NCBI GenBank assembly: GCA_021234155.1 | Contig: JAJEKV010000014.1 | Span: forward strand, 17,948,652 to 18,012,651 | Reading direction: 5' to 3' | DNA length: 64,000 bases | From: Isoetes taiwanensis | Lineage: Eukaryota > Streptophyta > Lycopodiopsida > Isoetales > Isoetaceae | Part shown: positions 13,072 to 25,875 of the stretch, piece after piece | How the letters are laid out: each line of letters starts with the position of its first letter | Position numbering within the stretch: position 1 is the first letter of the stretch | Notes under the pieces: generated by a model | The model's input: the letters and a program-made list of their open reading frames with translations, nothing else | Databases searched by the model: none | What the model was told of the DNA's origin: nothing | Translations under genes and position numbers: made by a program

Positions 13072-13345
13072 CTAACATCCTTTGTCATTTACCAAACTGC
13101 TTGTTGAAAGCTTCACAAAGTTGTTCACTTGCCCAAAGAAATCTGCTAGTTGCATGAAATGACATTTTTTCTTGCCTTCTATTGTATTCAAATATGCAGC
13201 TAAATCATGCGCAGAAAAGTTCTCAAGGGCCTCCAAACTTTCACTAACAAAAGATATAACTCCTCTAAGAATGTCTGAAAGATTCTCCAATTCTTGCTCA
13301 ACTGTGGTCTTTCTATATATGTCACAAAAGTGCTACATCAAATCT
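13072..13345 (-). pseudogene. coding-like remnant between two direct repeats, unrecognised
   Basis: The minus strand reads TTVEQELENLSDILRGVISF, then SESLEALENFSAHDLAAYLN, then TIEGKKKCHFMQLADFFGQV to a stop at 13,072. An upstream stop (DLM*HFCDIY) separates it from a further in-frame stretch. The Leu/Glu-rich helical look suggests a captured host fragment rather than copia sequence. Function unknown. Confidence 0.35.
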
Positions 13346-13369
13346 TCAAAAGTGCCATCTGTAATCAAG

Positions 13370-13495
13370 TTGAAATAATTATGTCTAAATAACCACAATA
13401 CTATCGTCCAACATTTCAAATTGTATTGCTTGAGTTTCCAAAGAGCAGGAAGGATTGGAGTAGAAAACAAAAGGTATATGGCAATACATCTGTGA
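13370..13495 (+). repeat. direct repeat, copy B
   Basis: Second copy of the sequence at 12,878-12,995, about 490 bp away. It ends next to the point where the plus-strand copia reverse transcriptase resumes. Confidence 0.65.
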
Positions 13496-13514
13496 AGAGA
13501 CTTACAGGTACAAC

Positions 13515-14645
13515 TTGCTGGATTCATTGTGTCTGGACAAGAGTACTTGGTGCGTAGATTGAGAAAAGCACTTTATGATTTGAGGTAAGCTTCCCAAGCA
13601 TGGTTCATAAAGATTAACACTTTTTTACTTTCCGCTAGATTCCTTCTTAGTGTGGATGATTTAAACATTTACTTCAAGCGAGAAAGGTCCTCTTATGTTT
13701 TCATTGCCCTATATGTCGATGATACGATATTTGTTTGCGACGATTTACCATACTTACATAAAGTGAAAGTTCTAGTTTTGCAGCCTTTGAGATGGTCGAC
13801 TTGGGTGGAATTCACTCGTGTTCAGGTATTCAAGTGCAACGTGACAGGTCTAAGGGTTTGTTACATCTTTCACAATCCACATATATCTCTGTGCTCATTG
13901 AGAAATTTGGCCTCCTTGAAGCAAAATCATAAAGTACTCTTCTTGTTGCTAGTTCCAAATATTCCAAACTTTCTCAAAAATAAAGTCATTGCACTGATGA
14001 AGAAAGACTGCAAATGAAAAAATGTCCTTATGCTAGTTTGGTTGGTGCATTAATGTATTTGGCTAATGCAACTTGCCCTGATATTAGTTATGCTGCTAAT
14101 ACTCTTGGTCAATTCATGACTAATCCTGGACAGGTTCATTGGACTATTACTAAAAGGGTGTTGACTTTGATCAGCTATACAGATGCTGATTGAGGTGGTT
14201 GTCTTGATACTTTTCATTCTACTAGTGGGAGTTGTTTTTTTGTTGGAAAATCTTTAGTTTCTTGGATGAGGAAAAAGCAACGATGTGTTTCTGTTTTCAC
14301 TACAGAGGCAGAGTATGTTGCTGCATCTGTTGCCAGTAGAGAATTGGTCTGGTTGCAGCGGTTGATGGATTGTTTACATCAAATTCAGGTGGGGCCTACT
14401 TTACTCATGTGTGATAATCAAAGTACAATTGCATTCACGAAGGATGAGGTTTTCCATTTCAAATCTCAACATATTGAGCTACACTATCATTACATCAAGA
14501 TGGAAGTACGAAAGAAGACTATTGCTCTTAAATATTGTCCAACATCAGCAATGGTTGCTGATATCTTCACCAAAGCATTAAGACTTCAGAAACAAGAGAT
14601 GTGCAAAGCAGTTCTTGGAGTTGTTCAATCTTTTGTTGTTACTTG
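13515..14645 (+). pseudogene. Ty1/copia reverse transcriptase C-part and RNase H
   Basis: The plus strand begins inside reverse transcriptase (GQEYLVRRLRKALYDLR), continues through the catalytic region (FIALYVDDTIFVCDD, the YVDD box at about 13,710-13,725), and then RNase H: MYLANATCPDISYAANTLGQ, ISYTDAD-stop-GGCLDTFHSTSG, FTTEAEYVAASVASRELVWL, LLMCDNQSTIAFTKDEVFHF, KSQHIELHYHYIKMEV and ADIFTKAL. The stop after TDAD replaces the usual Trp (TGG to TGA). Frameshifts near 13,830-14,010 also break it. An LTR follows at once. Confidence 0.9.
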
Positions 14646-14732
14646 AGTTGTTTTGAAAGTGCTTGGATTTTTTCCTTTTAACCAACAAAAGGTTTTTTTT
14701 TATCCAAGCACTAGATTAAAGATGCGTGGAGG

Positions 14733-15260
14733 GATGGTTGGAGGCATCTTTAATTATGAAATACAATTATTTTGCTGAAAAGGCTAAAGTTGCAGGGAGG
14801 ATGTTTGGAATCTCCTCCTTATATAGAGACATGGTGCACCCTTTAATTACGAGATATAATTATTTTGTTGAAAAGGCTAAAGTTGCAGGGAGGATGTTTG
14901 GAATCTCCTCTTTATATAGAGACATGGTGCACCTTTGCCTTTTCCCCTGCCTAATATGGCACTTCTGCCTAATAAGGCGCACACTCATGTATAAATATTG
15001 ATCTCATATGAGTGACGTTTTATCGTCTTTTGTGGGCAAAGTATCGCACTCATATGCTCCTCTTTGCTGCTTTCTTTATATTCTTAACAAGTTTCACCAA
15101 GATCGGGAACATGATGGCTCCCTTTTTACTGCAACTATACTTTACACGGTATTGATAATTATGGTTCTATTACAGATAGGAAGATCTGTGGATTACCACT
15201 TGGAGTCCCATTTGGAAACCATAGACAACAACAAGGGCTACTTATTGTGTCTAATAGTTT
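14733..15260 (+). mobile_element. 3' LTR of the copia element (end uncertain)
   Basis: A purine-rich tract (gcgtggagggatgg) precedes tggttggagg at 14,733, the expected polypurine tract and LTR start after copia RNase H. A 92-bp internal segment is tandemly duplicated (14,750-14,841 and 14,842-14,933). A TATA-like gtataaatattg occurs near 14,990. No matching 5' LTR is in the window, so the right boundary is a guess. Confidence 0.55.
14750..14933 (+). repeat. 92-bp tandem duplication inside the copia LTR
   Basis: Both copies run from tttaatta through ggctaaagttgcagggagga and atatagagacatggtgcacc, with only a few substitutions. Both therefore carry the same tatata-like sequence, which could duplicate LTR promoter elements. 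Confidence 0.85.
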
Positions 15261-15502
15261 AGCAAGCTCAATCAATTCTTCATATTCCTAGGATATCCTA
15301 CACATACATTCAAGTTGTGGGGAGAAGTTCTCCCTCTCATGATGGTCTACTAATAATTACGATTTGCAGGTAAATGCACCTGTCATTGAAGTACCATTAT
15401 TGCAGAGTTTTGGAATTTTTACCGAAAGAGACAAATTTCTCTGTCGAGCTTGTGCTCTAGCTACGTGTAATGCCCTCTTATTTGAGTACCTACGATCAAC
15501 TA

Positions 15503-16110
15503 TTACCAAGTGTGAACAACATCAGCTGACCTCAGATAAAAACACCCCAGAACCCTTCGCCAGAAGGTCCTGAGGTGACGTTCCAGGAGGTAGAACATTT
15601 CCCTTTGATGCATTGCGATGTACCTAGCTTTTTTAGCTTTGAGGAAGATGCGGTACTGTCTGACTACGTGTGGGCATAAAGCAGGGTCTCTGACCTGGTG
15701 GAGCCAATGTTTGTGTTCTTTGTACTCCGCATCAAACCACTGATTACGTAAGAAGGTTATGGTTTTGGAGGTTTGACGAGGGCAGCTTCTCCCAAAGCAC
15801 CTTTCCGCGGCAGTCCTAAGCACGTCAGTCAGCTAGCCTGTCTATTGCTCTAGTGTAGGATACTGCAAAATTCCTGTCAGATCATGTACAAGCATCTGGG
15901 CATAAGCCCCTGCATGTTCATAATTCTGCAAGTAAAGTGGTCTAAGTCGACCTCTTCATCCCTATTAGTTGTTCCCACCTGGAAGTGCTTGACGACATGC
16001 ATATCCTGCTCAGGCATCAGCACATAATCCACCATACTATATCCGCCCCCTGGTTTTTCTGCCTGCAAGTGCTCTTGCGAGAGGACGGCCAATGTGCCAG
16101 TCCATTGCAA
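15503..16110 (-). pseudogene. LINE fragment: endonuclease end and endonuclease-RT linker
   Basis: The minus strand from 16,110 reads PGGGYSMVDYVLMPEQDMHV then VKHFQVGTTNRDEEVDLDHF, which matches the end of a LINE AP-endonuclease domain. After a gap or frameshift it reads RNQWFDAEYKEHKHWLHQVR, then VVRQYRIFLKAKKARYIAMH and LLERHLRTFWRRVLGCFYLR, the basic linker before reverse transcriptase in plant LINEs. No RT catalytic motif follows. A 5'- and 3'-truncated remnant. Confidence 0.65.
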
Positions 16111-17925
16111 ATTACCAGGTCAAAGATACCACAGAGCAAGCTTATGACTCTTGAATTAGGAACGATGCATTATCATAGATTTTGATTTATTCCACAGGTG
16201 CAGAACGATGTGGGCAAACAGAGATATTCATCCCTTCAATTTTTTTTTGGAAACATGGTTGCAAGAAGCTTAGTGAAAACGTCCCATGTATATTGGTGTT
16301 TTGAGAACAATTTTAGCATAGATGATCTAGATATTTCGATTGAAAACTTTTCTAACTATTGGTCTTTCGATCCAGCAGCTCTAGACCAATTACAGTCTAG
16401 TTACTTCGTGTAATCGAATCCATTTTTATTGAACTGTGTATTAGGATAAACAAGTTGTTATCTAATGCAAGAATCTTGCTATTTGTCACTAAATGGGGCT
16501 GGAGTGAGGCTGTGTTTACGTTTATCAGCCGGGTGCGCCCTCATCATACATATTGGTCTTGCTAATTTATGTTATATTTTATTTTTCAATTTCCACATAT
16601 ATAGATTAAATAAATGCAACAACTGGTGGTATTGGAACAATCCTTTGTTTGCTTAGTCTATTAAGAATATAGGCATATTACTTTAAAGAGGTCATCGATT
16701 CACTTTGACATGATAAAATTGTATGTCTCAAAAGAAAAAATGTATGCTTTTCGCAAGTGAATATGATAAAAGATTGCTAATGATAGATGTCACTAAATGC
16801 ACCAACCTGACATGAAGAGTTGAAAATACCATATAATTTTGCTATAAATATGAGTGTTTCCAAGTGAAGGTTAAATTCACTATATGGGCAAATCCACTAT
16901 ATAAATATGATTTAAAATTTCAGGCCAGGATCAACCTAGAATATTATTCCCTATAATTAAATCTGAGCCACCACGATAAGAACCCTAAAATTGGAATACC
17001 CAACATATAAAATACACTTGAAAACAATACGTAATGGTCCCATCATCAAAACCTACAGAAAAACTGCTTCTCAAGATTCGAACCTGAAAATATCACAATG
17101 AAATAAATCCCAAATACATTTCAGTTTAAGCTCGAACAATCATGGCCGGATTTGAAAACACGCATCACGAAAAAATAAGAGCAACAAGCGAAAGGAAAAC
17201 ACCAATTTAGAAACTCTAAGAAAACACGGGCTGCCAGAGTCTGCCACGATCCGTACTCACCATGGAGTCTGCGAGCACAAAAAAAATTCTTGCTGCCTTA
17301 TATATGGGAAACCTAACCCTAACCAAGAAATACATATAGGTGCAGCAACTAAAAAGTTCAAACTTAAAACGTTTTACCAGACTGCGGCGTCTAACCGTAG
17401 GAAAACCGAGGGCTTCATCTTTGGGTACCAAATCATATGATTATATTGGAATGTAATATCTCTTCTTTATAATAATGTGAATAAAAATATGTTTTTTCAA
17501 TGATCCATTTTCAGATTTTACAATCATTTTGTTGAATTGATGTCCATGAATTTCCCATGGATTTGACATACTCTGTATATATGTTAACAACCAAAAGCCA
17601 AGTACCAATAAAAGTAAGCTTAGTTAGAAGGAGCATAATACATAGTACAATATACACTAGTACATAGTACATAGTACCCTAAACCCTAGTACAATATCTA
17701 TACTGCAAATTAAATTTCTTAGCAACTTAGCTTTAACAGCTCCACCGTAAGCAGCTTACAGAAACAGACATTGCATGCATTGATTCAACCATATAATATG
17801 CAACTTAATCTATAAACTTCCCCACTAATGCAAAATCCCTACACAACGGTGCGTATATTGCATTATGAACCTATGACTCTATCTATTACGAGTCATACTA
17901 GCATACACCTAAATCAAACGGCATA
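16111..17925. other. intergenic, downstream of the 13-exon gene
   Basis: AT-rich sequence without a supported gene. Short tandem tacatagta motifs with ccctaaaccctag lie near 17,640-17,695. The right end includes the 3' flank of the minus-strand gene ending at 17,926. Confidence 0.5.
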
Positions 17926-20900
17926 TCACGAAATTATACGAGTCGGATAAACTTGTACAAAGTGGGCTCCAATCCGTGAAATATTTTGCCGTAAAATAGT
18001 GAAAAGCTGGGCTTGCCATTCAAAGCTCCCTCCAATTTCATCTTCAGGTGCCGCATTTTCTATCTATAAAGAGAAAAAAGAAACCTTTCAGCACTTTATG
18101 AATGACTGTGGAAACAGAATCCTAAACAATTTCAAATGGTGTATTATTACCTTGGGCGTAACCTCCAGCTTCTGGTTGTGACTAAAAGGCTGGTCCCATG
18201 CTTTTGGACCAAATGCCAATGCATGATGCATGCATCGCCAGACCAATAAAAGCAGGTCGCCAACATCAGTTTCATCAATTAGGGAGACCACTTCCGCACA
18301 TGCAGCAAGGGGCTGGGGAAGCCAACCTGCTGAACCGATCAACTGAATAATCCAGTACAGCTGCATTCTTTTCAGATCACTTACCCCAATCTGCAAAATT
18401 GGACGCTTAATTCTATGACAGCCCAAACATTGGAAATGGATGAATTGGTGGAAACTCGACCAGTACAAAGCACACAACTGCCAACACGCTTGCAAAATTT
18501 CCGTACCTTGGAAGTTGGGAGAATGGCAGCATGTTGTGAACGTACAGTGTTGTTCCACTGCGATATGCTATCTGCCAACATTGCTCGAAGAAACTCTGCA
18601 CATCTTGTGAAAGTGCTAGATTCTCCTTTCTCGACAATCAATTGTAGCATCTAGCAAGTCCTTGACAGATCAGAAAATTCATATCTTGTACAATATGACT
18701 ATAATCATGATGATGAGGCAATATTTTGTTCTAACAAACAATATCAAACTTCACTAACCTCCAGTAACAATGGATTTTGATTGAAACAACCAGTTAAAAA
18801 CATATGTCTTGCCGAAGTGACTTGCTTTGGAAATGCCTGCAACAAACAACTGACCAATTGAAGACTCTAGACATATAAGGAATTAAGCGTGAACATTCTA
18901 CCAGAACCTTTTGAGCAAAACACTGCAGCGGGTCATAACTTGACATTATCCTAATTTATGGAACGTGGTTTACCTCCTCATACTGTTCCATGGTCAGTGG
19001 CAGTTCATGAGGAGTCTCAAGCCTATCCACCAATAATGTCTCCAGTATATGACATGGATGCCTCGGCCACAGATCTGCTCTTCCTGCAAGACCTTCAATC
19101 GCTTTATGTACTGTCTGGCGCAGAAGGCTTGCAACGTTTGAAGCCATAACACGGACATCATCTGAACAATTCTTTCCCCCGCCTTTAGACTGCGAAAGCT
19201 GATCTACAAGAAATCATAAAACAAATGACATTAAAACATGAAGTAATTGTTTGGACTTGTAGTGCATGTCGTCAGAAAATACCAGTTCTTCTTCCATGAG
19301 TTTTATCTGACGAGGATATTCTCCACGAAGGATCTGGCATCTGTTTAGTCTGTGTATTTTGTGTTAGCCTGCCATATCGATCGATAAAACCAACTGCCAA
19401 TGAGGACATGGAGTGTGCCATACAATTAATCCTCCTCCCGTCTGTAACGATCTTATCAGTTGGGAAGGGCACTGTATGAGCTTTGCAAGCTTCTAAAGAT
19501 AAGAACAAGATTTTATTGCATCTATAAATCAAAGCCTAACATAGGACGCTTGCCCATATAACGTTAAAAACTGGATGGCCAAAAAACACTTGGATTTCAC
19601 TTCTCTTACAGAGTGAAAAATTCAAAGGAACTGTCTGCATACTGAAAACAATAGAGAAATCTGATACCAAGCTTGATAGATTGAATGGAGATGACAAGTT
19701 AGCAGAATAAAAAGCAGAAGGCTGACCAAGATTGACGAGGACATTGAAAAAGAATATGAAATTGGGTGCCTTGATATACTGAGCAAGAAGGAAGAGAATA
19801 TTATTGTGTATGTCCACACTGCTCCCACAGTCTTCGTTTTGCAGGCCCCCCCCCCACGTGGCATTATGTCAGCCCTTGATTTGCAGACTGTATGGTCTGG
19901 ATCCGTGCCACGTCAGGTGGGGGCTGTAAAACGAAGGTATCCCGATTCAAGGTGCCCCGTTCAATCCCTGATGATACAGATAGGAGTATCAAGATGCTTG
20001 GAAGCAGGATCCCACTTTGCACCTTCTTGCAACTTGTAATGTCAACAGAAACCGCATGTCTTGGAGGATATGGATGAGTTTTTACAGTAGGAAATGTATC
20101 TCCTGCGGGCTTCCTGTTGAAAGTCATTCCCTGAGAAATCAGCATATGTGGACAACCCTAATGCTGATTGCCATAATCTTTTATACAATGAAGCTGTAAT
20201 GGATATGCATTAAAGGTAATTTTTGGTAAATTAATTTTCCACGTCTTTAATAAGTTGAAATACCACTTTTGAACTGTTGCTACACATCTTTGACCAAAAT
20301 CTTGACGGCTAGCCAATGAATATCCATGCCCTCAAAATACCACCATTAAAAAACCATATGCCCAAACCACAAATCTTCCAAGCTGCACCAAAGCTTCCAA
20401 GTGAACCAAGCCATCTTGTCTTTGTTGTGCTCATTTATAGCCCTCCAATTCTCCTTCAAGAACTTGCAACAAAGATCTAAACACCTCCAGCCCAAAGAAT
20501 CTCCCAAGATTGCTAGATTGATCTAGCAGAGAACATGCAAGATTACGTAAATCTTGTGTAATTAAAAGGATGGACAGCTCTTTAAAGAAAGGAAACTTCT
20601 GATGTTACATGAGTGACATTATCAATCTCTAAGGAAGTGGAATGGGCAGCAAAGGAGGTCAAGTGCTCATACATAGCATTAATCTGGAGCCTTCCTAGGA
20701 ATGTTTTTTGACTAGATGCTTTTAGGGATAGATATGTTAATGCCCCTGCAAATTCACAATTTCGTATAGACCCTATGAGGCTTTTGTAGGTGTTAATCAA
20801 CCTTCTTTCTTTCCTTCTTTCTTTCTTTCTTTCTTGGAAGGCAAATTAGATTAGACCTAGGTATCTCATCCAATCTTCCTTCAACAGATCCAAAGAAGAT

Positions 20901-23900
20901 TGATCTGATTACAGCAAATCTCGCTGCCCCAAGATACCTTCTCCTACGTAATGCCCTGAAAATGGCACAGGTTCAAGAAGCCTTCAAAAGAACTTGCATC
21001 TACCTTCAAAACAAACCAAATTTAGCATGTGATTGTAACCAATTCATTCAATCCACGTGAATCTACCAAAGTTCGAGGAAACAAGCAGTCATGTTTCTCA
21101 TGTTTCTCGAGAAGAGGAAGTATCCTGACCCTAAAGGGGTGACTTTGGCACTGTCTAAGAAGATAAAACGATCAGCAGCCATGAAACATAAAAAGTCTTT
21201 CCAGAAGAGGCCAAGCAGCAAGCATCAAAGCAAGCCAAGAAGGGGTATTATGAAATACTTTGCAGCAGTCACAGGAACGCATGGGCTATCTCCATCAAAC
21301 CCTATCTGAGCAGATTCTTAGATTTTCAATTGTTAAACTTAATATATTTTTTTTCATACTTTAGATAACAGGAGGGTTTTCCTCCTGGAGGTCTTGAATA
21401 TGTTTGTGTTATGGTCTCATAGACCCTTCGGGACGTTAATAAATCTTTCTTTCTTTTCTTTCTTTCTTACTCTCCTTCTCTAAGATCACCATATAGTATA
21501 TAGCTTTTATTCCATGGTAGAATCAACGAAGATACGACAATGGAACATAAGCACCCTTGAGAATCAACTCAGATGACATGTTCCGAACAAAGCCATCCAT
21601 TGTGTTAGTCCCATTTCAATTAAACAAACTAATAGGAAATTTATCAGATATCACATGGTAGACCTCATTCATCACATGTGCAAAAAAGAAAGGTAGCATG
21701 CCTCAAAGATAGAGATTGTTCACATAGACAGACAAGGGTACCACAGATTGCACCTGCGCACCATATGTAAAAGAGAAGTCGAGTACTGCATTCGCCATCT
21801 GCAACAACATAAGTTAGACTGCTTTCCAAATGTATGAGACAGCAGGTCATAAGAAAGCTTTGCTATCATGAGGTCTTAAGGGTGGAAAAGAAAATATACG
21901 ACCTTTTGCTCCCTTTTTTTAACTACCTTGTGTTTTTCAATAGTTTAATTGCAAATTCAAGAATTCAGGCAAGACATACCACTGTGAAACTTCGAGAACA
22001 AAAGGCAGCAAGCCGAACTAGCACTTGCTTCAGTCGGGTGATTGTGCAAACATATTCCCAACAATCTTGGTTTGAATTTGATAGCTCAAATGCATATTGA
22101 CCTTCCACATTCATGCTTGCAAACTCCTTAAGCCAAAGAAAGAACACTCCAAGAAGCACCTGAAATGGTAAGTAACAGTTTTAACATGAGAAGCCACAGG
22201 CTGAAAGCCGAAAGAAGAAAGTACCTTAAGATGCCCGATAGCAACTTCATGGTGATAAATATTGATGGAAAGATGATCATATACAGAAATAACATGTTTT
22301 CTCAGCTCTATAGCATTCTCCCTCTGTAATAGAGCACAAAGTTGAATTGAATAAGCATTAATCTCCTTGTGGCAAAGCTTCCATGCTGCTTGACAAGCAA
22401 ATTTATCTGTTGCAGATGAATCCTCTGTCCAAGACTGAGGGTCTAATATTTTCTGCAATGCTATGACTCTTGATAAAGCCTGCATATACAAGTACATAAC
22501 ATTTTAGCAATCATTCTTAACTATAAAAATACTACCATTATCATGTCCAATTGTGGACTTAAAACACAATTTTATTCTTTAAATTTTCTGCATGAGGACA
22601 TAAGGGACATGATGTGTGGCAACCATGTAGTTCCAAACCTATAACAAAATAGATCAGACAGCATTCTAAGACCTATCCACCAATTCTCTACAACCTAACG
22701 GATATTGTAATGCTAGAATATTTACCTCTGCATTGGTGGAAATGTTGAGTCGCCAAATTACATTCTGTACATAAAGCTTATAAGTAATGTCGCTTTGCTT
22801 GACTGCGGCCAGCATCTTCATTGCTTTCATGACCATGTTAACTGAGTTCATGCCAACTTTTGTCGCTTCTGCTAGTAACTCAGCAGTAATGCTACGTTCG
22901 CAACATAATAGAATCAAGTAGCAAATTTCCATAATAGGATCAAAGTGATTGACAGCCCTAGAAGAACAAGTTTTTGATAACACATAACCCCAAAGCTGAT
23001 GTGGCTTTTGTTTCAAGCTTTCCATGAAAGCAAAAGAGGCATCTTCCATATTTTTACCTGTTTCATACTTTCCCCCTGGAAATAAAATAAATCTCAAACC
23101 TCAGCCGGAGAATGCTGACCTTAGACATGATTTGATTGACAGAGATAGCACATGACGTTCATGAAGAAAACACCATTTCTTCAGTGTATCAACATCTTAA
23201 CTTCAATCATAGTATTATGCAAGCCCATTGGTTGTGCCCTACTGATTAACAATTTAAAACTACAATGCAGCAAGACGATGACTCCCACACAGCTTCATGA
23301 AAACAGCAATGCACATAGCATGAAAATAATAAAATAGCCAAAATACTCAATGATTTATCAACCACAAAACGTGAAAATCAACCAAGTAACTAGACAGCAT
23401 GTATCACCTAGATAATGAAGAAGGAGGAACGAAGAAAGCTTCTTGTTTAACCAGCTCAGCAGCAAGCCGCTAACTGTAGACAATGGTGCAGAATTTATAT
23501 CCTTGCTGCACATATCTAAAAACAATACTACATCAACAGCAACAGGGGCCAACTGGTTAATCCGTCGTGTGAAAATAACAGCGATCCAAGAACTTGCACT
23601 ATCAAAATCTTGCAATCCAGCATCCTGATCAATATTTACCAAGAAAGTTCAAAATGCAAATTCGAAACAAGAATGGGAAAACATATGACATGAAAACCCA
23701 GAACATACCATTGTGTTCCATATGTGAGGCACAGCAACTTGTCCATGTTGTGAAAGCCCATCCGCGAGAGCCTTAACCAATACCGTTGCTAATTTTGGGT
23801 CCCAATTTTGAGCAAACACTGCGAGAAGAGTTGGACAAAGAGCAGCCAGCACTATCCAATAATAGCTTTGCCAGAGGGCACATTCGTCACTCGGGAATGG

Positions 23901-25097
23901 CAACAAGGGAAACAAAGTTGCAAAAGTCTGTTCTGGGTACCTGCATATGAGTGACACATTAAATTCCCTTTTAATAATGACCGATGACTATGCAAAAAGA
24001 TGTTATCTGGACAGCAAATTCTAGTTAATCCTCCTGCAGGCTCAAAGAAGACTTACAAACAAAAGCATCGAATATATTCATATAAGAAGTACTTGTACCA
24101 ACCTTAAGGCAACAAACTCAAGAATGCCAACCCGCCGCATGTATAACTCAAGACCGTGATATTCTTGTTGACACTTATTCTCAACCAAATCTGAAAAGAG
24201 ACCATATACCACTGCCTTCAACAAACATCCCGGGTTTGACATTGCTAAATATCCAATTAACCAATCTAGCGAAGCAATTGTCGCATTTTCCCTTGTATTT
24301 TTTTTCTGCCATTTGCAGGATAGCACTCCATCGACAAGCACCCCATAAAGCCATCTTGTGTCTTTCTCTTGGTTATTCAGCTCCGTGCAGGTGTCGCTTA
24401 GAGAGTCACCTTCGTAGGATACATGTGTATTAATTGCCCATTGTGTTGATGCCTCTAGTTTCGCTTCAAAAGCACTGCCTACAGGTTTTTGGTCCATACT
24501 TAGAAGCAAGCAGTGTGTAATCAAATTGACAAGCATGCGACACTGAGGCAAGGCCAACTTATTTTGTATTCGCGTCTCCATTTCAATGCCTGCTTCCCCT
24601 TTGTCTGCCAAAGCCAATGACTGATCAAACTTGAAATTCATTCCAACCTGATGATGTTGCAAATTTCCCGAGGCAACCAATAAACTAAAACTTTCGTCGG
24701 AACTGCTCTCATGTGGTGCGTCTGAGTGCTTTGCTAACTTTCTACCATTCATATGGCATTCTGGAGCTTTCCTTTTTTCCCTAGCTGCCGAGCTAGCAAG
24801 CATTGCATCTCCATTAGCAACATTCGACCCATGGTCCATCAAACCCTTGTATTGTAGGCTGCAATTTTCAGCTGAATTATTTGAAGCAACATAATTTTCT
24901 GAAGCTTCCAGCTTCAAAAGTAGGTCAACAGCAAACCGAACTGCGGACAACGTGTAAGCCCCATTTTTCAAATCTCCTTCCACCAAGCTCAAATATTTCT
25001 CGCATGAAATCGAGACCTGTGTAACGTCCAGAGGATCAGCGCTAAAGTTGTAAGCGGCAAACGTGCTGTCATCGCCATCTTCGTCGGGATCGTCCAT
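17926..25097 (-). CDS. intact 13-exon gene, 1,101-residue helical protein of unknown function
   Basis: Thirteen exons with consistent phases can be read on the minus strand: 25097-24103, 23940-23709, 23624-23408, 23075-22726, 22479-22225, 22159-21980, 21798-21762, 19492-19283, 19203-18974, 18836-18759, 18650-18507, 18390-18151 and 18063-17926 (TGA). They total 3,306 bp with no internal stop; every intron is GT-AG. The protein starts MDDPDEDGDDSTFAAYNFSA, has a Ser-rich low-complexity stretch with a short basic patch near residues 110-150, and is otherwise Leu/Ala-rich and helical, suggesting a HEAT/ARM-like scaffold. No signal peptide or catalytic motif is seen. The 2.27-kb intron between exons 7 and 8 holds a LINE tail and a MITE. 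I considered genome-maintenance scaffolds such as FLIP/FIRRM and MMS22L but cannot support an assignment. The 37-bp exon 7 is the least certain. Confidence 0.85.
19831..19937. mobile_element. MITE-like element, copy 1 (intronic or exon-flanking)
   Basis: Imperfect inverted termini: left tcttcgttttgcaggccccc, right (reverse complement) ccttcgttttacagccccc. The interior includes cacgtggcat, agcccttgatttgcagactg and gtgccacgtc. The same interior occurs twice near 32.3-32.5 kb, defining a family. It lies in the large intron of the 13-exon gene. Confidence 0.6.
20795..20836. repeat. (TTCT)n microsatellite
   Basis: Runs of ttctttc units (tctttctttccttctttcttt type) inside the large intron of the 13-exon gene. 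Confidence 0.8.
21360..21475 (+). mobile_element. LINE-type 3' end with (TTTCT)n tail
   Basis: Contains aggagggttttcctcctgga, then ggtctcatagacccttcggg and acgttaataaatctttcttt running into a TTTCT-type tail. This ending resembles the minus-strand element at 8246-8400 and the one at 39,730-39,900. Located in an intron of the 13-exon gene, in the opposite orientation to it. Coding-like sequence upstream (20,880-21,310) may belong to it but shows no recognisable domain. Confidence 0.5.
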
Positions 25098-25119
25098 TTC
25101 GTTTTAGCTCATTGCCGGA

Positions 25120-25640
25120 AGGGGAGCGCAAACGGGGTAAAATGTGGTGGATTTCCTTTTATATGAAGAACTGGCAGTGTTCGGTTGTTTGTGTAGATTA
25201 AAAGTCGTGTAGAATTTGCAATGGAGAATTTTTGAACAAAAGGGTATATATTACGGGGGAAAATTACTAGAAACAAGGGGATTCTTGAATAAAAAGGGTG
25301 TATCCTAACGGGGGAAATTAGTAGATACGGGGAAAAATTAGTAGAAATAGAGGATTCTTGTACAAAAAGGGTATATCCTAATGGGGGAATTAGTAGAAAT
25401 AGGGAATTGCAAATGCACATCGGGGTATTTTTAAGAAAGAGAGATTGGGTAGGGTATTCTCAAGAAAGAGGGACTGGTTCAAAAGGGGGATTACTATGTA
25501 ACAGAGGATTATTTATGAATATCAGAGTATTTTCAAATAAAAGGGGATTGAGTGAAAGGGGAATTGCAAAAGAAAGGGAGGGGGGAGGGGGATATTATAA
25601 TAAATTTCAAGCAAAAAAAAATAGTTTCCAATGAAAGGGT
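25120..25640. repeat. degenerate G-rich repeat upstream of the 13-exon gene
   Basis: Immediately 5' of the gene starting at 25,097, motifs of the type aaagggtatat, acgggggaaatta, aggggattcttg and aagggggattac recur every 20-60 bp in the same orientation. The same vocabulary (ggggggattat, agggtattat) forms a more regular array at 35.69-36.08 kb. The G runs are on the plus strand, opposite to the gene's coding strand. If transcription starts upstream of 25,120 this would be promoter or 5' UTR sequence. Confidence 0.6.
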
Positions 25641-25875
25641 ATTTTCAATTAAGCCAGTTTGTATTTTGAAGCAAGTTTTGCCTCCACCTGGCAATCAACT
25701 AGATGAAGACCCTTTTCTCTTTATGTTTTTTAGTTTTTAGCACACCAGCCCTACCGGGCCTACAGCCTTTCCTGAAATCTTAGCCTAGCCACGTGTCTCT
25801 TCCATATCAGCAAAATCTGATGTAGCGCTACTTAAAACCATCGGATCTACAATTTCATGAATCTATGACCCTGAA

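Noticed and set aside
17926-25097. Assignment to FLIP/FIRRM or MMS22L
   Set aside because: Size and helical character fit loosely, but I could not align any diagnostic motif, so no name is given.
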